64,000 bases of DNA, from assembly GCF_910589235.1 (NCBI RefSeq), contig NC_060974.1:4207503-4271502 (forward strand). The letters are read 5' to 3'. Shown here piece after piece: positions 37,697-51,582 of this stretch. The stretch's first letter is position 1. Every line of letters starts with the position of its first letter. This DNA comes from Vespa crabro (lineage: Eukaryota > Arthropoda > Insecta > Hymenoptera > Vespidae). Below the pieces are notes generated by a model. It saw only the letters and a list, made by a program, of their open reading frames with translations, had not been told where the DNA came from and ran no database searches. The position numbers and the translations under genes are program-made.

Positions 37697-38344
37697 GATG
37701 ATCGCATACATAAAATTATGATGTAATCGACATAACGGACGAGACACGTAATAGAACGAAAGAATAGTAGGAAAAAAACGTTGACGAGGAAGAGGATGGA
37801 GGAAGATAGGAGGAGGAAGGAGTGAAGGAGGGAGGAAGGGAGAAACGAGGAAGAAGGAAGAGTGAGAGGAGGAGAGAAGAGGATATAGGCGAATAAGATA
37901 GAAGGAATTAGAAAAAAAGAAATGAAAACAAAAGCTCTCGATCAGTTATTCGAATTAAAAGCAAAACAAAACGGAAAGGAACGACGGAACGAAACGAAAC
38001 GGAACGGAACGGAACGGAACGAAGAAAAAGATAAGTAAAACAAAAAAGAAACGTTAATAGAAGAGGTGGAAAAAGAGAAAAAGAAAAGAAAAGAAAGGGG
38101 GAAAAGAAAGAAAAAAAAAAAGAATAGGAACAGAAGAAACAAGAATGTAAAAAAAAAAAAGATATATCGATTACTTACCGTTAGGATACGGATTGGTATA
38201 GTAACTGTAGAATGTGAAATCATCGGTGAATAATCGTTTAAGTTCCTCCTGCAAGCTTGGATTGAAAGGGAAAAAGCAATTTCCCGAAACTTGAAGCATT
38301 GGTAGTTGCCTCGATTTAACACAGAACATCGTGGCTTTTATCAT
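32220..38344 (-). CDS. nanos: Nanos, translational repressor
   Basis: Three exons on the minus strand: 38179-38344, 33289-33511 and 32220-32397 (567 nt, 188 aa, in frame). The tandem CCHC zinc finger is complete: C-x2-C-x12-H-x10-C at about residues 99-126 (CVFC ... H ... C), then C-x2-C-x7-H-x4-C at about 134-150 (CPIC ... H ... C). The linker PVLRAYTCPICGAT is the family signature. The N-terminal part is short and includes FTDDFTFYSYYTNPYPN, and the tail is Ser/Lys-rich. Nanos works with Pumilio and recruits CCR4-NOT to repress maternal or germline mRNAs in the cytoplasm. The start is uncertain: Met at 38344 (MIKATMF) and Met at 38329 (MFCVKS) are in frame, giving 188 or 183 residues. The first intron is about 4.7 kb and the second about 0.9 kb. 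Confidence 0.95.
32398..33288 (-). other. nanos: nanos intron 2
   Basis: Splits an Arg codon within the zinc-finger region (CPVL-AG/G-CATAC); donor GTGAAA at 33288, acceptor TTAATAG at 32398. It contains a TATCGATAATATCGAT-type palindromic patch (32465-32492) and TA/ATT microsatellites (33055-33076, 33150-33177). No exon is seen. Confidence 0.8.
33512..38178 (-). other. nanos: nanos intron 1 (about 4.7 kb)
   Basis: Donor GTAAGT at 38178, acceptor AATACAG at 33512. It holds a 48 bp perfect CT/GA palindrome (34303-34350), CT/GA repeats (37640-37697), an AAT repeat (36897-36951), a GGAAC repeat (37997-38020) and a short interstitial TTAGG run (35681-35696). No coding sequence is seen on either strand. 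Confidence 0.75.
34303..34350. repeat. 48 bp perfect CT/GA palindrome
   Basis: A (TC)n arm, TTTCTC, then GAGAAA and a (GA)n arm, centred on CTCGAG. By eye each base pairs over 24 bp per side. It can form a cruciform and is a dense set of GAGA motifs. Confidence 0.85.
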
Positions 38345-38387
38345 CGAATATTTCTTTCTTTCTTTCTTTCTCTTTTTTTTTCTTTTT

Positions 38388-38418
<31 letters not shown>

Positions 38419-38471
38419 TATATCTCTTCGATACGAGATTAAATTCGTATACCTATATATACGTATTAATT

Positions 38472-38511
<40 letters not shown>

Positions 38512-38970
38512 CTGTGTATATACGTTTTTATGTATGTATATATGTAACGCGTTTATTTGTGAGAGATATGTGTCAATGTATCGTTAAAATCGATGTATAT
38601 GTGTTTTTCTCACGGTCGTAAATGTTTAAGTTCGTGCGCGGATGCGCGCGTATATCTGCGAGAGTGTTCCTCGTGCGTATGTATGTGTAAATGTACGTGG
38701 CGAACGTGAATATATACTTATGTGTGTATATATATATATATGTGTGTGTTATGTGTATGTAAGTGTCGCACGTTTTACACTATCGAAAAACTTTCACCCG
38801 AGCTTGACGACTTTTCCAGTTCGACTGAAGAGAGTGAGAGCAGGGATGTCATCGGCGATTGGAAGAAGAAAGGATCTAGTGGTGGGGGTTAGGGTGCTGT
38901 CGTTGGGCCTACGAACTGATGGAAGAAAAAAAGCGCCTTATTTGAATCCATTGGTTTTGATTTGACATGC
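38345..38970 (-). promoter_or_regulatory. nanos: Likely nanos 5' UTR and promoter region
   Basis: After a poly-T/TA stretch (38347-38505), the interval 38770-38960 is clearly less AT-rich. On the minus strand it contains initiator-like motifs (TCAGTTCG near 38920, TCAGTCG near 38823) and CCAAT near 38953, without a TATA box. The start site is not certain. Confidence 0.3.
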
Positions 38971-39259
38971 TTAGGTAATATATCTCATATGACTATTATA
39001 GCGTTTATCCTTTATTTGTTTTTCTTCTTTTTTTCTCTTGTTTCTCTTTTCTTTTTTCTTTTCGATATCTGGTATCTTTTTGTTTTAAAAGGGGGATGTT
39101 TATCTCTTATGACCTCATGTTACTTTGAAATCATGTATGTATATATATACACTATACATATATGTATATATGTATGTATTATATATATATATCTATATAT
39201 GTATAATATATATCATAGTTTACCTTTTATATCATAATATTACTTTGAAGTTATTTATG

Positions 39260-39294
<35 letters not shown>

Positions 39295-40835
39295 CACATA
39301 GCATACACAATATTATATATATATGTTGTATATTATACAGCATATATATTGTATATTATATACTATATATATATGTATATGTATAATTATGGTGCATATA
39401 TATCAACACACGCATACATATACATATTCATAATTTTGTGAGAATTAAATGTATAAGATTTAAATAAATAAAACTTAATGTATATATGTGATAAAATTTT
39501 TAAATATATAATTATATATATATGTTTTATTTATACATTATAATATGAAATTTCAAGGTTAATGTTTATCAAGTATAACTACACAATATTTATAGTATAG
39601 TTATATTTGTATAAGTTATGCTACAAGTTTTTTTTTTTCTTTATTTTTTTCTTCTTTTTTTCTTTTTTTTTTTATACAAAATTTTTTCATTAGATACAAT
39701 TTTATTTCATTCGTTTTTCTCACAAAATTATATATTATAATTATTGTATTATCCTAGTATAGTATAATTGTTCACTATAAATATAAATTATTCTATAAGT
39801 TTCTTCTTTATACAACGTTTTATTTGTAGAAACGAACAAAAATCAGTTTATAAAAGGTCAATTAATAAACTCGAAATTATAATTCAAAGTTAATTACAGT
39901 AACAACGATTCATAATCAATTTATTTGTATACTTTTTTTTTTTAACAATTAATCAATTATTATTCTTTTATTTAGAATTAAGATGATCACTTGGCTTGAA
40001 TTGAACAACAAGAGAAATTTACAAAAAAGAAAAAAAAAAAAAAGAAAAGATTGATTTCTATACAAGGTATAACTTGCAATAAAAAAAAAAAAAAAAAAAA
40101 AAAAGAAAAGGAAGAAAAACACAAACAAACAAACAAATAATTTAAAATTTCAAATATCAATTAACGATGAAATTTATGGCGGATAAAGTCAAAGAAAAAA
40201 AAAGAGGCAAAAAGAAAAGGAAGAAAAGGAAAATATAAAACAAAAAGAAAAGAAGAAAAGAGAAAGGTAGATATGTTTGTACATATAGGAGCGTGTAATT
40301 TTAAATTAAGATGGTGTTATAAGATTTGAGATATCTCATATCATGATTAGCTGATTGTTCTCACGATATTTAATAGAAAAAAAAAAAAATAAAAAAATAA
40401 AAAAATAAAAAAATAAAATAAAAATAAAAAATAAAAAAAAGAACAAACAAAGCAATTAGAGGAAAAAAAAAGGGAGAGGTAATTAAATACACACACACCT
40501 ACATACACATCTGAAAAAGAATGAATGAAAAAAACGATATGCACTAATCTTCATCTTTATTGTTACTGTGTAAATATGTAGGCACTGAACAAATAATGTT
40601 TCATAATTTGTTTACAAACATTTACATTTACTGATCTTTTTGTTGTTGTATTATTCATCATCATTATCATCGTCATCATCTACTTCTTCTTCTTCTTCTT
40701 CTTCTTCTTTTTTTTTTTTTCTTTATTCTTTTTTCTTTTTTGTATTATTTTCCTTTTTTCACATTTTCTTTAATTTCCCCATTTCTTTTCCCCCATTTTT
40801 CTCTTGTTCAATCGATGAGAATTAGTTCTCTCTCT

Positions 40836-40905
<70 letters not shown>

Positions 40906-41328
40906 CTCTCTTTTTCTCTGCGAGCAGGCCCGACCATTTGGATGTCAGTCAAGTCCTACTTGTATTCCGTCTGTCGTCCGTAGACACACACACACACACA
41001 CATTGTGAACCACGTGTATAATACCATTTTCGGTTTTGTTTGTTTGTTTGTTTGTTTGTTTATTTTTTTTCGTTCCTTATTTTTTTTTTTGCGCCCCCAC
41101 CCCCCCCTTCCCTTCCCCAACCACTTTTTATTTTTCTTTTTTTTTCTTTTTTTTTCTTTTTTTGTTCTTCTTACTCGCCCATCATTTACTTCCTCTCTCG
41201 TATCATCAGTCATCGGTATCAGTATGCGTACTCAGTTATTCGTATTCGAAATTACTAATTTGCGACCTCAATTAATTATTTATATCAATATATAATATAT
41301 GTATATATCAATATATAATATATGTATA

Positions 41329-41376
<48 letters not shown>

Positions 41377-41425
41377 TATGTATATACGTTCGTGTATGCA
41401 TGTATATATATATATATTTATATAC

Positions 41426-41462
<37 letters not shown>

Positions 41463-42586
41463 TATATATATATATATTTTTTATTTATTTATTTATGTAC
41501 TTTTATTTTATTTTTATTATGTATACCTTTTTAATCTCTATATATACGCTAGTATATTGTTCCTCTATTCTAAAAATTTATTACCATGATTATTTTTAAT
41601 GATAATATGTATATAACTCGGTGAAACTATAATATTAAAAAATAATAGTAGTATGTCGAGAACATATTACACGTATGTCGTTTTTAGAGAATTGGTTGGA
41701 TAGAATATTAGGAAGAGGATTAGAAGGAGGAGGAGGAGGAGGAGGAGGAGGAGGAGGGAAAAGAATGACGAGTAGGAATGGCGTATAGGGTGGCTCTATA
41801 AAGGAGGTTGTTGATAGAAAGAGTAAAGGAAAAAAAGAAAAGAAATGAAGAAGAAAAATTAAATGTTAAAACGCGATTTCTAACTTTGGCTAAGGAGATT
41901 GATATTTCGAAATTCGAGGGCACACAATGATCGGATAGATTAGATTTTTCAATAACGTATACAATGTGGGTGGAAGGAGGGGGGGGGGCTCTTAAGTATA
42001 AAGCAGTGCGCTCTTGAATTTCAAAATGTCGAGATTAAATAAAAGTATATTGGTACAAAGTCTTTTTTTTCTTTTTTTTTTTTTTCCTTTTTTCTTTTTT
42101 TTCTTTTTGTTTTAAGACGAGCTAGATTTAGGGAGAATTTGTTTATGTGTATGCGTGAATCCTATGTATGTATGTACGTATGTATGTATGCATGTATTCA
42201 TGTAGGTGTATTCATACGTATATGTGTATGTACGTATACTCGTATGTGTGTACGTACGTGTATACATGTGTATCATACAGACACACACATACACACACAC
42301 ACACACATATATATATATACATGAATGTATATATTCCATATATGCATGTGTGTACGTATGCGTGTGTTATGTGTGCATGTAGGTGTGGTGTACGATGTTA
42401 TTGTGATGAAAGAGTTATGTTCGCAAAAATTTTCAAACACACGTTAAAAAGATCTTTCATTGTTGATTGATTAATTTCTTTCCCCTTTCTTTTTTTCTTT
42501 CTTTCTTTCTTTCTTTCTTTTTTGTTTTTTTTTGTTTCCTTCTTCTTTTCTTTTCTTTTTTTTTTTTGTTTCAATTCTTTTTTATT

Positions 42587-42658
42587 CCCCCTCTTTTATC
42601 CCCTACCCTCCCCCAAACCCCAGTCGATCCCCCGCCCCATCCCTCCCCAAATAACCCC
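42587..42658 (-). other. G-quadruplex-prone C-rich tract
   Basis: At least ten C runs of three to five bases with short spacers lie on the + strand, so the minus strand has many G runs and could form stacked G-quadruplexes. It is isolated in otherwise T-rich DNA. Confidence 0.6.
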
Positions 42659-43342
42659 GGATTATTTCATCAGCCTTTTAATCATTTTTATTTTTTATTT
42701 TCTTGTTTTTTTTTTTTTCATTTTCTTTTCTTTTCGTCGTTTCGTCGTTTCTTTTCTTTTCTTTTTTTTTTTTTTTCATTTTTTTTTGTTTGTTCGTTTG
42801 TTTGTTCATTTGCTTGTTTAAATCCTATATTATATAAAATTATATAGACGAGAGAGAGGTAGATTTCTAGAAAAATTAAATTCTCACAATTTTATTCTTT
42901 ATTTTTTTTTTCTTCTTTCTTTTTTTCGCTTTTTTTCCTCTCTTTTTCCTTTTTTTGTTTTTCCTTTTCTATTCGTTTCTTCTCGCATCTTCTCATTTCT
43001 ATCTCTAATCGCCATATTTTCTTTCTTCTTTTTTTACTCTTTTTTTCGTTTACTTCGGTTCTTTTCTCCTTTGAAGATCGACAAATTCGATGTGAAATGA
43101 TGAAGAAAAAGACAAGATAAAGAAAGAAGAAGAGAAAGAAAAAGGAAAAAAAAAGACTCGCGTGTCAATGTTATATATATAAATTTTTTCTTCCTTCTCA
43201 ATCTATTCCTTCTTTTATTTCATTTTATTTTTTTTTCACTTTTCTTCCCTTTTTTTTTTACGTCCTTGTATTTTCATACAATCAGACGAGGGTTAGTTGA
43301 GACGGTCAGTTTCTCAAATAACAATAATACATATAATAAAAT

Positions 43343-43391
<49 letters not shown>

Positions 43392-44403
43392 TATAAAAAA
43401 GAAAGCAAGAAAAAAAAAAGAAAGAATGAGTTATATAAGTTTGTAACGTCACCGATGAAAATACTTCAATATAGGAGCTTGCAATTATTCTTTTTTTTTT
43501 TTTTTTTTTTTTTTTTACGCGTTATCTCTAATTACAATTTTTGCATCTTGTATTTGTTGTTGTTGTTGTTATTTTTGTTTTCGTTCCTTTTAAATTTGTC
43601 ATTATTCCCTTCTTTCAATCTTATATCCTCGCGTAAATTAATTTAATGATCTTGGTATAATGCCGATGTCGCGGTGGTCCGTTTTTGGAATAACGATATT
43701 AATTATTATAAATATATTTATATGTATATATATATATAATATTATTTATATATATGTATATATATATATAATAGGTCCATGCGTATTCGTGTGTAATTTT
43801 TTTGTTCCTTTTTTTTTCCTTTCTTTCTTTCTTTCTTTCTTTTTATATTTGTTTGTTTGTTTCAATGTTGTTGTTGTTGTTGTTGTTTTTGTTGTTGTTG
43901 TTGTTGTTGTTACTGTTATTGTTTTTTGTTTGTTTTATCCATAATGCGCGCGTGTAATTAATGGAGATGTGTAATGACAGTGAAGAGAGCATGTATAACT
44001 AGGAATGTACATAGTGTACGTAAATAGATATTAATTAATTAGGTTTTTTTTTTGTGTATAAAACGATGATGTTACTTATTATATAATTCATTATTCGTTT
44101 ATATCAAACGACACATAATAATGATATCGATATTTGTTTTGTTCTGTGTGTGTGTTGTATTTTTTCTCTCGCGTTAGCTTTTTTTGTTTTCTTTTTTTTT
44201 TCTTTTTCATTTTTTCGTTTTATCTCTTTCTCGTTTTAGTATTTTTTTATTCTTTTTTTTGTTTTTTTATTTTTTGTGGGTTTTCTTTTTTTTTTTTTCT
44301 TATTAGTCTCATGGTGCGATAGCCGCATAAAGTGGATATCGTTCGCCAATAGGCTAGTCTTGTCCTGTCTTCTCATTACAACAGCGTCAATAATGCATTA
44401 TAA

Positions 44404-44661
<258 letters not shown>

Positions 44662-44831
44662 GTCGCACATCGGCCATGAGACACTCGTTTCACCAGTTCA
44701 GACCGATGTCACGATTATTATACAAGAAATACGTTCGAACGAATGGTCATTGCTTTCTTTTCTTTTCTTTCCTTTTTTTTTTTTTTCTTATTTTTATTTT
44801 GTATTCACACCTCACGCCATTTTCGTTTTGT

Positions 44832-44863
<32 letters not shown>

Positions 44864-44997
44864 TCATTCGAGTACTGTTCGAATGTATTTAATATGTTTG
44901 TACTTTGGCACGAAACAATCAAATTAAACGACAATTGTTTCGAACGTTCGTATAATTAAAGAAAAAAGATAATGTCTATTGATTGGTTTAATGAATT

Positions 44998-45037
<40 letters not shown>

Positions 45038-45226
45038 AAAAAAAAATAGATTCGTAAAGAATTCTTCGTTATTTGTCTTTTATTTATTTCTTTATTTTTC
45101 CTTATTTTTCTTTTTTTTTTTTTTTTTTTAACGTTTTACCTTTAACTTCGCTATCGATCGCGTCATTGCATTCGTATCGTTTCAAATGGTAAATATTGTT
45201 TATATTACGAGTACAAATTCGTAATA

Positions 45227-45281
<55 letters not shown>

Positions 45282-45490
45282 TTAATTAGTGTAATTTGTT
45301 CGACAAAAGGCTCGATGTTAATTAATTGGATAGATAATGGCGTTGAGAGGTGGTCTAAAAAAAAAAAAAAAAGAAAAAAGAAAAAAAGTTATGACCAAAT
45401 TCATTACGAACGAAGAAAATTCGCATTGATTATTAGCATTAAATATTAATACTCCTAGTCGTATACCCTTTGCTAGAGTAAAAGTGGTCT

Positions 45491-45526
45491 TGTGCGTCCC
45501 GATGATTGCAATCGTCGGGACGTGCA
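45491..45526 (+). other. 36-nt hairpin enclosing ATTGCAAT
   Basis: TGTGCGTCCCGATGATTG followed by CAATCGTCGGGACGTGCA pairs over about 16 positions (three G-T wobbles in the + strand RNA) around a TGCA loop. The centre is ATTGCAAT, a C/EBP-type palindrome. The element is GC-richer than its surroundings. Confidence 0.55.
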
Positions 45527-46029
45527 TAGGCAAATACAGAGTGCATTTTTAGCGCATGTTTTTCTTTCTCTTCTCTCTTTTTTTTTGTGTGTTTTTTTTT
45601 CTATTTTATTCCTTCTTTCTTTCTTTCTTCCTTTCTTTCTTTTTTTTTCTCCTCTTTTTTTTTTCTTATCTCCCTTCTTTCACTTTCCCTTTGCTCTCTT
45701 GATATGCGATAATTATTCTAAAACTAACAAAACTTGTCCTTACGTTTCATTCATTTGGTATGTCTTAGTCTTATTTTATTAAGAAAAAGAAAGGATGAAA
45801 GAAGGAAAGAATAAAAAGAAAGAAAGAAAGAAAGAAAGAAAAGAAAAGAAAAGAAAAGAAAAGAGTTAGAAAGAAAGAGAAAGAGAGAAAATAATCACAT
45901 TAGATAAGTCACGTATTAAAACGTAATAATATTCGATGAGACACAATAAATGTCGACGTAACCTTACGTTTGTTATTTACTGATATTACATACATGTATA
46001 TGTATATGTATATTTGGAATTTATGATAT

Positions 46030-46088
<59 letters not shown>

Positions 46089-46234
46089 CATATATGTATA
46101 AATATCTAATATCATTAATTACAAATACATATTAATATGCGTGATATTACTTATATATTTCTTTATGATTAGTGATATTATATAAGTAATATATAAATAT
46201 GTAATATCGTTATACATATACACGTAGTATACAC

Positions 46235-46275
<41 letters not shown>

Positions 46276-46460
46276 CGATGAGACGATCTAAATTCTTTTT
46301 ATAATTATTAATTAATTTTTCGAAAAAGTTAAAGACGAATAAAATCTATGATTGAAAAATTTTTATAAATTACACTCACAGTATAAAATGATTTCTTATT
46401 AAAGATAGAATTATTTTGGTGGTCTATGATTACTTGTTATTAAGTGTAATCGAAAGATTG

Positions 46461-46528
<68 letters not shown>

Positions 46529-47530
46529 TTTTCTCTCACGAGATCCGATCCAAAACCTGATAAATCAAAAATGAATATCTTTTCTTTTTCTTTCTTTTTC
46601 TTTTTTTTTTCTTTTTTTTTGTAAAAGTACCATGCATTGTTCGTTTCATTTTTCTTTTCTTTTGTTTTTATTATTCTTTAAAATTTCTTTCTCTTCTTCT
46701 TCTTTTTTTTTTCTTTTCTTTTTTTTTTTTGGTATTTTTTATTTTGTTAACCGATCACATCCAGATCATTGTCTGGGCTTAAAAGAAAAAAGAAAGAAGA
46801 AAAAAATAATAAACAATGTACACTCGTTTACTTTGTTTGTTTGTTTGTTTGTTTCATTGTCTCCGCTGCTTTCATCACATTATAAATCATTTGCATGCTA
46901 TAGAAATAAATGTTTCTCGCTCGTACTTTATGATCATTTGGATTAATTTTTAATCGGTTACTCGGCAGTCGAGATTTCGATATCGATATCGATTTCAATT
47001 TCGATTTCGATTTCGATTTCGCTTAAGAAAGAAGAGACACTTTTCCCTAATAAGTTCACGCATCGAACATAGCCGCCTCCCATCCCCTCAACCCACCCCG
47101 TACCCTTCTATTTTATCCACCGCTTTTTCAAATAATTTCATTTTCTTTTTCTTAATTTGTTATTCACTTTTTTTTCTTCGCTTCGCGTTTATTTATTTAT
47201 TTATTTATTTATTTATTAATTTATTATTATTTTCTTTTTAAATCGCTTTCGTTTAAATATTACACACACTTCTGTATATACACGCGCACAACATCACAAT
47301 ACCACTTTCATTTTCGTTTTCGTGTTCATTATATTTTTAAATTCTCCCTTAAGAAAACGTGTTCTCCGTGTTTATTTTATTTTACTTTATTTTACTTTAC
47401 TTTAATTTACTTTACTTTATTTTGTTTTATCTTTTTGTTTTCTCTTCCTCACGCACGCACACGCTCGGACACGATCCGTTTTACATTTTCGCACGTTTTA
47501 CTTGTCTTTTCATTTTTTTCCTTTCTTTTC

Positions 47531-47562
<32 letters not shown>

Positions 47563-47768
47563 GCGTGTTTCTTTCTTTCCAACTTTCTCCCTCTCCCTTC
47601 CATTACCATCAACGCTTTCTTAATCTAATCGATACGATTCGACAGACGCCTCCCTACTCTTCTCGTCAAAATTTTCGGATTACTTTACAAGTACCGACAT
47701 TACTACGAATGTGTTTCAGATGCAACCTAAGTCTTATATCATCGAAAAATATCATTGGGAAATACCTC

Positions 47769-47838
<70 letters not shown>

Positions 47839-48108
47839 GTATATATATATATATATTATTATTATTACAATTATAGTTCTTAATTATAAATTTTTACCAT
47901 CGTCAAACAGGAATACTCGTTTCCAGTCAATCCCCATCTCTCATGGAGTTAGTTACAATTACAAAAATGGCGGCCTCGTTTTATTAAGTTTTTCTTCCTT
48001 TACAAAAAAAACAAAAGAGAATAAAACAGAAAAAGGAAAATGAAAAAAAGGGGAAAGAAAAGAAAAAAGAATATTTATAACAAAGTACAATAAACAAAAA
48101 AAAAAGAA

Positions 48109-48144
<36 letters not shown>

Positions 48145-48717
48145 AGAGAGAGACAAAAATATAAACGAAATAAACGATTTCGCTCTCGAGCCTTGATATA
48201 CATGTGTATATATATATATATATATGTGTGTATGTGTATGTATGTATAATGCACACATATATACATATACATTCAATAATGCATTGTGTGTCGAAGAAGA
48301 TGCACCTTTTTTTATTCTTTTCTTTGCTAAATCTTTTCTCTTTTTTTTTTTCCCCTCCTCGCAATAAATATTAATAATTGTTCTAATCTTAATCGCACAT
48401 AAATTAAGCGCATACAATTTTTTCGAAGTTTATGAAAAAAGTAAAAAACAAAAAAAAAAACAAAAAAAAAAAAAAGAAAAGAAAAAAGGGAAAAGAAATA
48501 GAGAGAAAAATACAATAATAATGAATATCTGTCGGTGTTGTTATTGCACCAATTATTTACAACAATGGACGTGTTTTATATGCGTATTTCTTAATTGGCC
48601 TTTCGACATTAAATCAATCATTCATCTTTGATATATTATTTAATCGGCGATTATTATTTAAATCGCCTTTTTTTTTTTTTTTTTTTCTTAAAATACCTAC
48701 ATTTATGTGTGTGTATA

Positions 48718-48726
<9 letters not shown>

Positions 48727-48808
<82 letters not shown>
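48727..48808. repeat. TA dinucleotide array
   Basis: About 80 bp of nearly pure TA, the longest such run I see in the window. Confidence 0.95.
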
Positions 48809-48816
<8 letters not shown>

Positions 48817-48905
48817 AAAGAAAAAAAAACAATGAAAAGGAGCTCGCACAGCAGACAGACACACGCGCACGTATGCGTTATATAATAAGTATATAATAAT
48901 ATTTG

Positions 48906-48992
48906 AATAGTAATAATAATAATAGTAATAATAGTAATAATAATAATAGTAATAATAGTTATAATAATAATTATTATAATTAAAATAATAAT

Positions 48993-49043
<51 letters not shown>

Positions 49044-49053
49044 TAATAATAAT

Positions 49054-49130
<77 letters not shown>
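48906..49130. repeat. AAT microsatellite array
   Basis: AAT units with AGTAAT and AATTAAT interruptions over about 225 bp. Confidence 0.95.
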
Positions 49131-49131
<1 letters not shown>

Positions 49132-49319
49132 TTTTCTAAAGCTCATATATACTAACGATACGTGCCATATGTTTTCTTATACTGTTTTTTATATATACAT
49201 ATATAATATATATATATATATAAAAAGAGAAGAAAGAATGATAAAATTGTTTCCATATTTTCTTGTTTTTTCTTCCACTCCATTTTTGTTTTTTCTCCCT
49301 CCTATTATTATTATTATTT

Positions 49320-49322
<3 letters not shown>

Positions 49323-49394
<72 letters not shown>

Positions 49395-49410
49395 CGCTCG
49401 CTCGCTCTCG
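49323..49410. repeat. CT array ending in CGCT units
   Basis: About 68 bp of pure CT followed by four CGCT-type units. Confidence 0.95.
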
Positions 49411-49627
49411 TTTTTTCTCATACATATAGACGGACTGGTGTGATTCTCATACGACTCATTCATTGCATATATATATATTACATATCCAAATATATATATA
49501 TATACATCACACACATATATACATATATACATACATACATATATATACGTATATATATATATATATCACTAATCACAAATATATATGTAAATATGATATT
49601 ACATATATATGTAATATTATTAATCAC

Positions 49628-49675
<48 letters not shown>

Positions 49676-49947
49676 CATATACATATATATATATAGGTAG
49701 TGATATTACATTTTTGATTAGTGATATATCATTTGTGTATGTGTATATATATATATATATATAATATATATATATAAGTATATATATAATATATAGAAAT
49801 AGTCGTTCGAGAGGATTATACAAGGTGTCTCCTTTTTAAACATTTGCCGTCGTCATCGTCATCGTCATCGTTCTCGGCCACTTTTTTCTTTTTGTTTTTC
49901 TTTTCTTTTTCTTTTCTCTTTCTTTTTTCTATCCGTTCTCCCTCCTT

Positions 49948-49989
<42 letters not shown>

Positions 49990-50373
49990 TATCAATCGCT
50001 TACTACGAACAGGATATTCTACCGTGAAGAAGATAATATATTGTCGCTCTTTATGTTCTACTCATCATACAGACACATGCGGCAGAAAATAGTCTAGGCA
50101 TTCTTCTTCTTTTTTGTTTGTTTGTATGTTTGTATGTTTGTTTGTTTGTTTGTTTGTTTGTTGTTTGTTTGTTTGTTTGTTTGTTTGTTTGCGATACATA
50201 CTACACGTCGTTATTCAAAAGGAACTTCGATTGAACTTTTTATTATACGCTCTTCTTAATCTCTTTTTATCTTCGTTTAAACCTCTTTTCTTTTTTTTTC
50301 TTTTTCTTTTTCTTCTTATTTTTTTTTTTTTTTTTAAACGCAATTTTCCAAGATTACAGCCGCCATTTACTAC

Positions 50374-50422
<49 letters not shown>

Positions 50423-50455
50423 TTGTTTTTCTTTCTATTTTATTAATAACAATAA

Positions 50456-50486
<31 letters not shown>

Positions 50487-50781
50487 AATAATAATTATTA
50501 TTATCATTATTTTTTTATTATCATTACATTACAATTACAATCGATCACAGGAAAAAAAAGAAGAAAAGAAAAGAGGATCAAATTCCCGAATTGTTATTAT
50601 TCTTAAACATTTAAATGTTTGATTAGGATCCATAAAAGATGAGTTTTGAAAAAGAATTGGATCGAAGAAGGAGGATCGATAAAAAGAAAAATAGATCATG
50701 GTGTTTTATCGATGGGTATCATGCTCATCGAACGTATCATACATACATACATACACACACACACACAGACACACACACGCA

Positions 50782-50813
<32 letters not shown>

Positions 50814-51200
50814 TTTTCCTCAAGGATCATTGTTATTACGTGATATTAAAATTAATCGTTTAATTAAATGAAATTATTAAAATATTTTCTATATCTAGTT
50901 AGAACTTTGTTTGCTTATGTGCACGACGAACGAGACGAAAGACGATAGATATAGACAGAGACAGAGACAGGTGTATACAGATAGATTGTTACAAGACGGA
51001 TAGACAATTGATTAGTAATTTAGATTTAGATTTAGAGAGAGAGAGAGAGACAGAGAGAGAGAGAGAGACAGAGAGAGAGAAAGAAAAGAGAAGAAGATAC
51101 GAACAAAAGGAGAAAGGATGGATGGATGGATGGATCCTCGGAGAGATCGATCACGGATTATGATCTCATGATCTAAATTAATTAATCAAATTACATATAC

Positions 51201-51250
<50 letters not shown>

Positions 51251-51402
51251 GTATATTTCTTTTTGTTTTACTTCAAATGAAAATTAGTCAAGAAGCGCGT
51301 AAATACGTTCGAATAAAATCTCCGGGGACAGAGTTCGGATCTGTAACTGGCATTGGCGCCGGTTATTCTTGGACTCGCCGGTGTTAAATAAGGCCTGAAT
51401 AG

Positions 51403-51529
51403 TTAGGGTTTACTGTTGTCGTTGTTCAATGCGAGCGGATCGGTGATCTTCTGTTGTTGTTGTTGTTGTTGCTGCTGTTGCTGCTGTTGTTGCTGTTGTT
51501 GCTGTTGTTGTTGTTGCTGTTGTTGCTGT

Positions 51530-51582
<53 letters not shown>

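Noticed and set aside
38642..38965. 107-codon + strand ORF opposite the nanos promoter
   Set aside because: It is built from TATG repeats and the less AT-rich promoter region; no recognisable protein, and it lies antisense to nanos.
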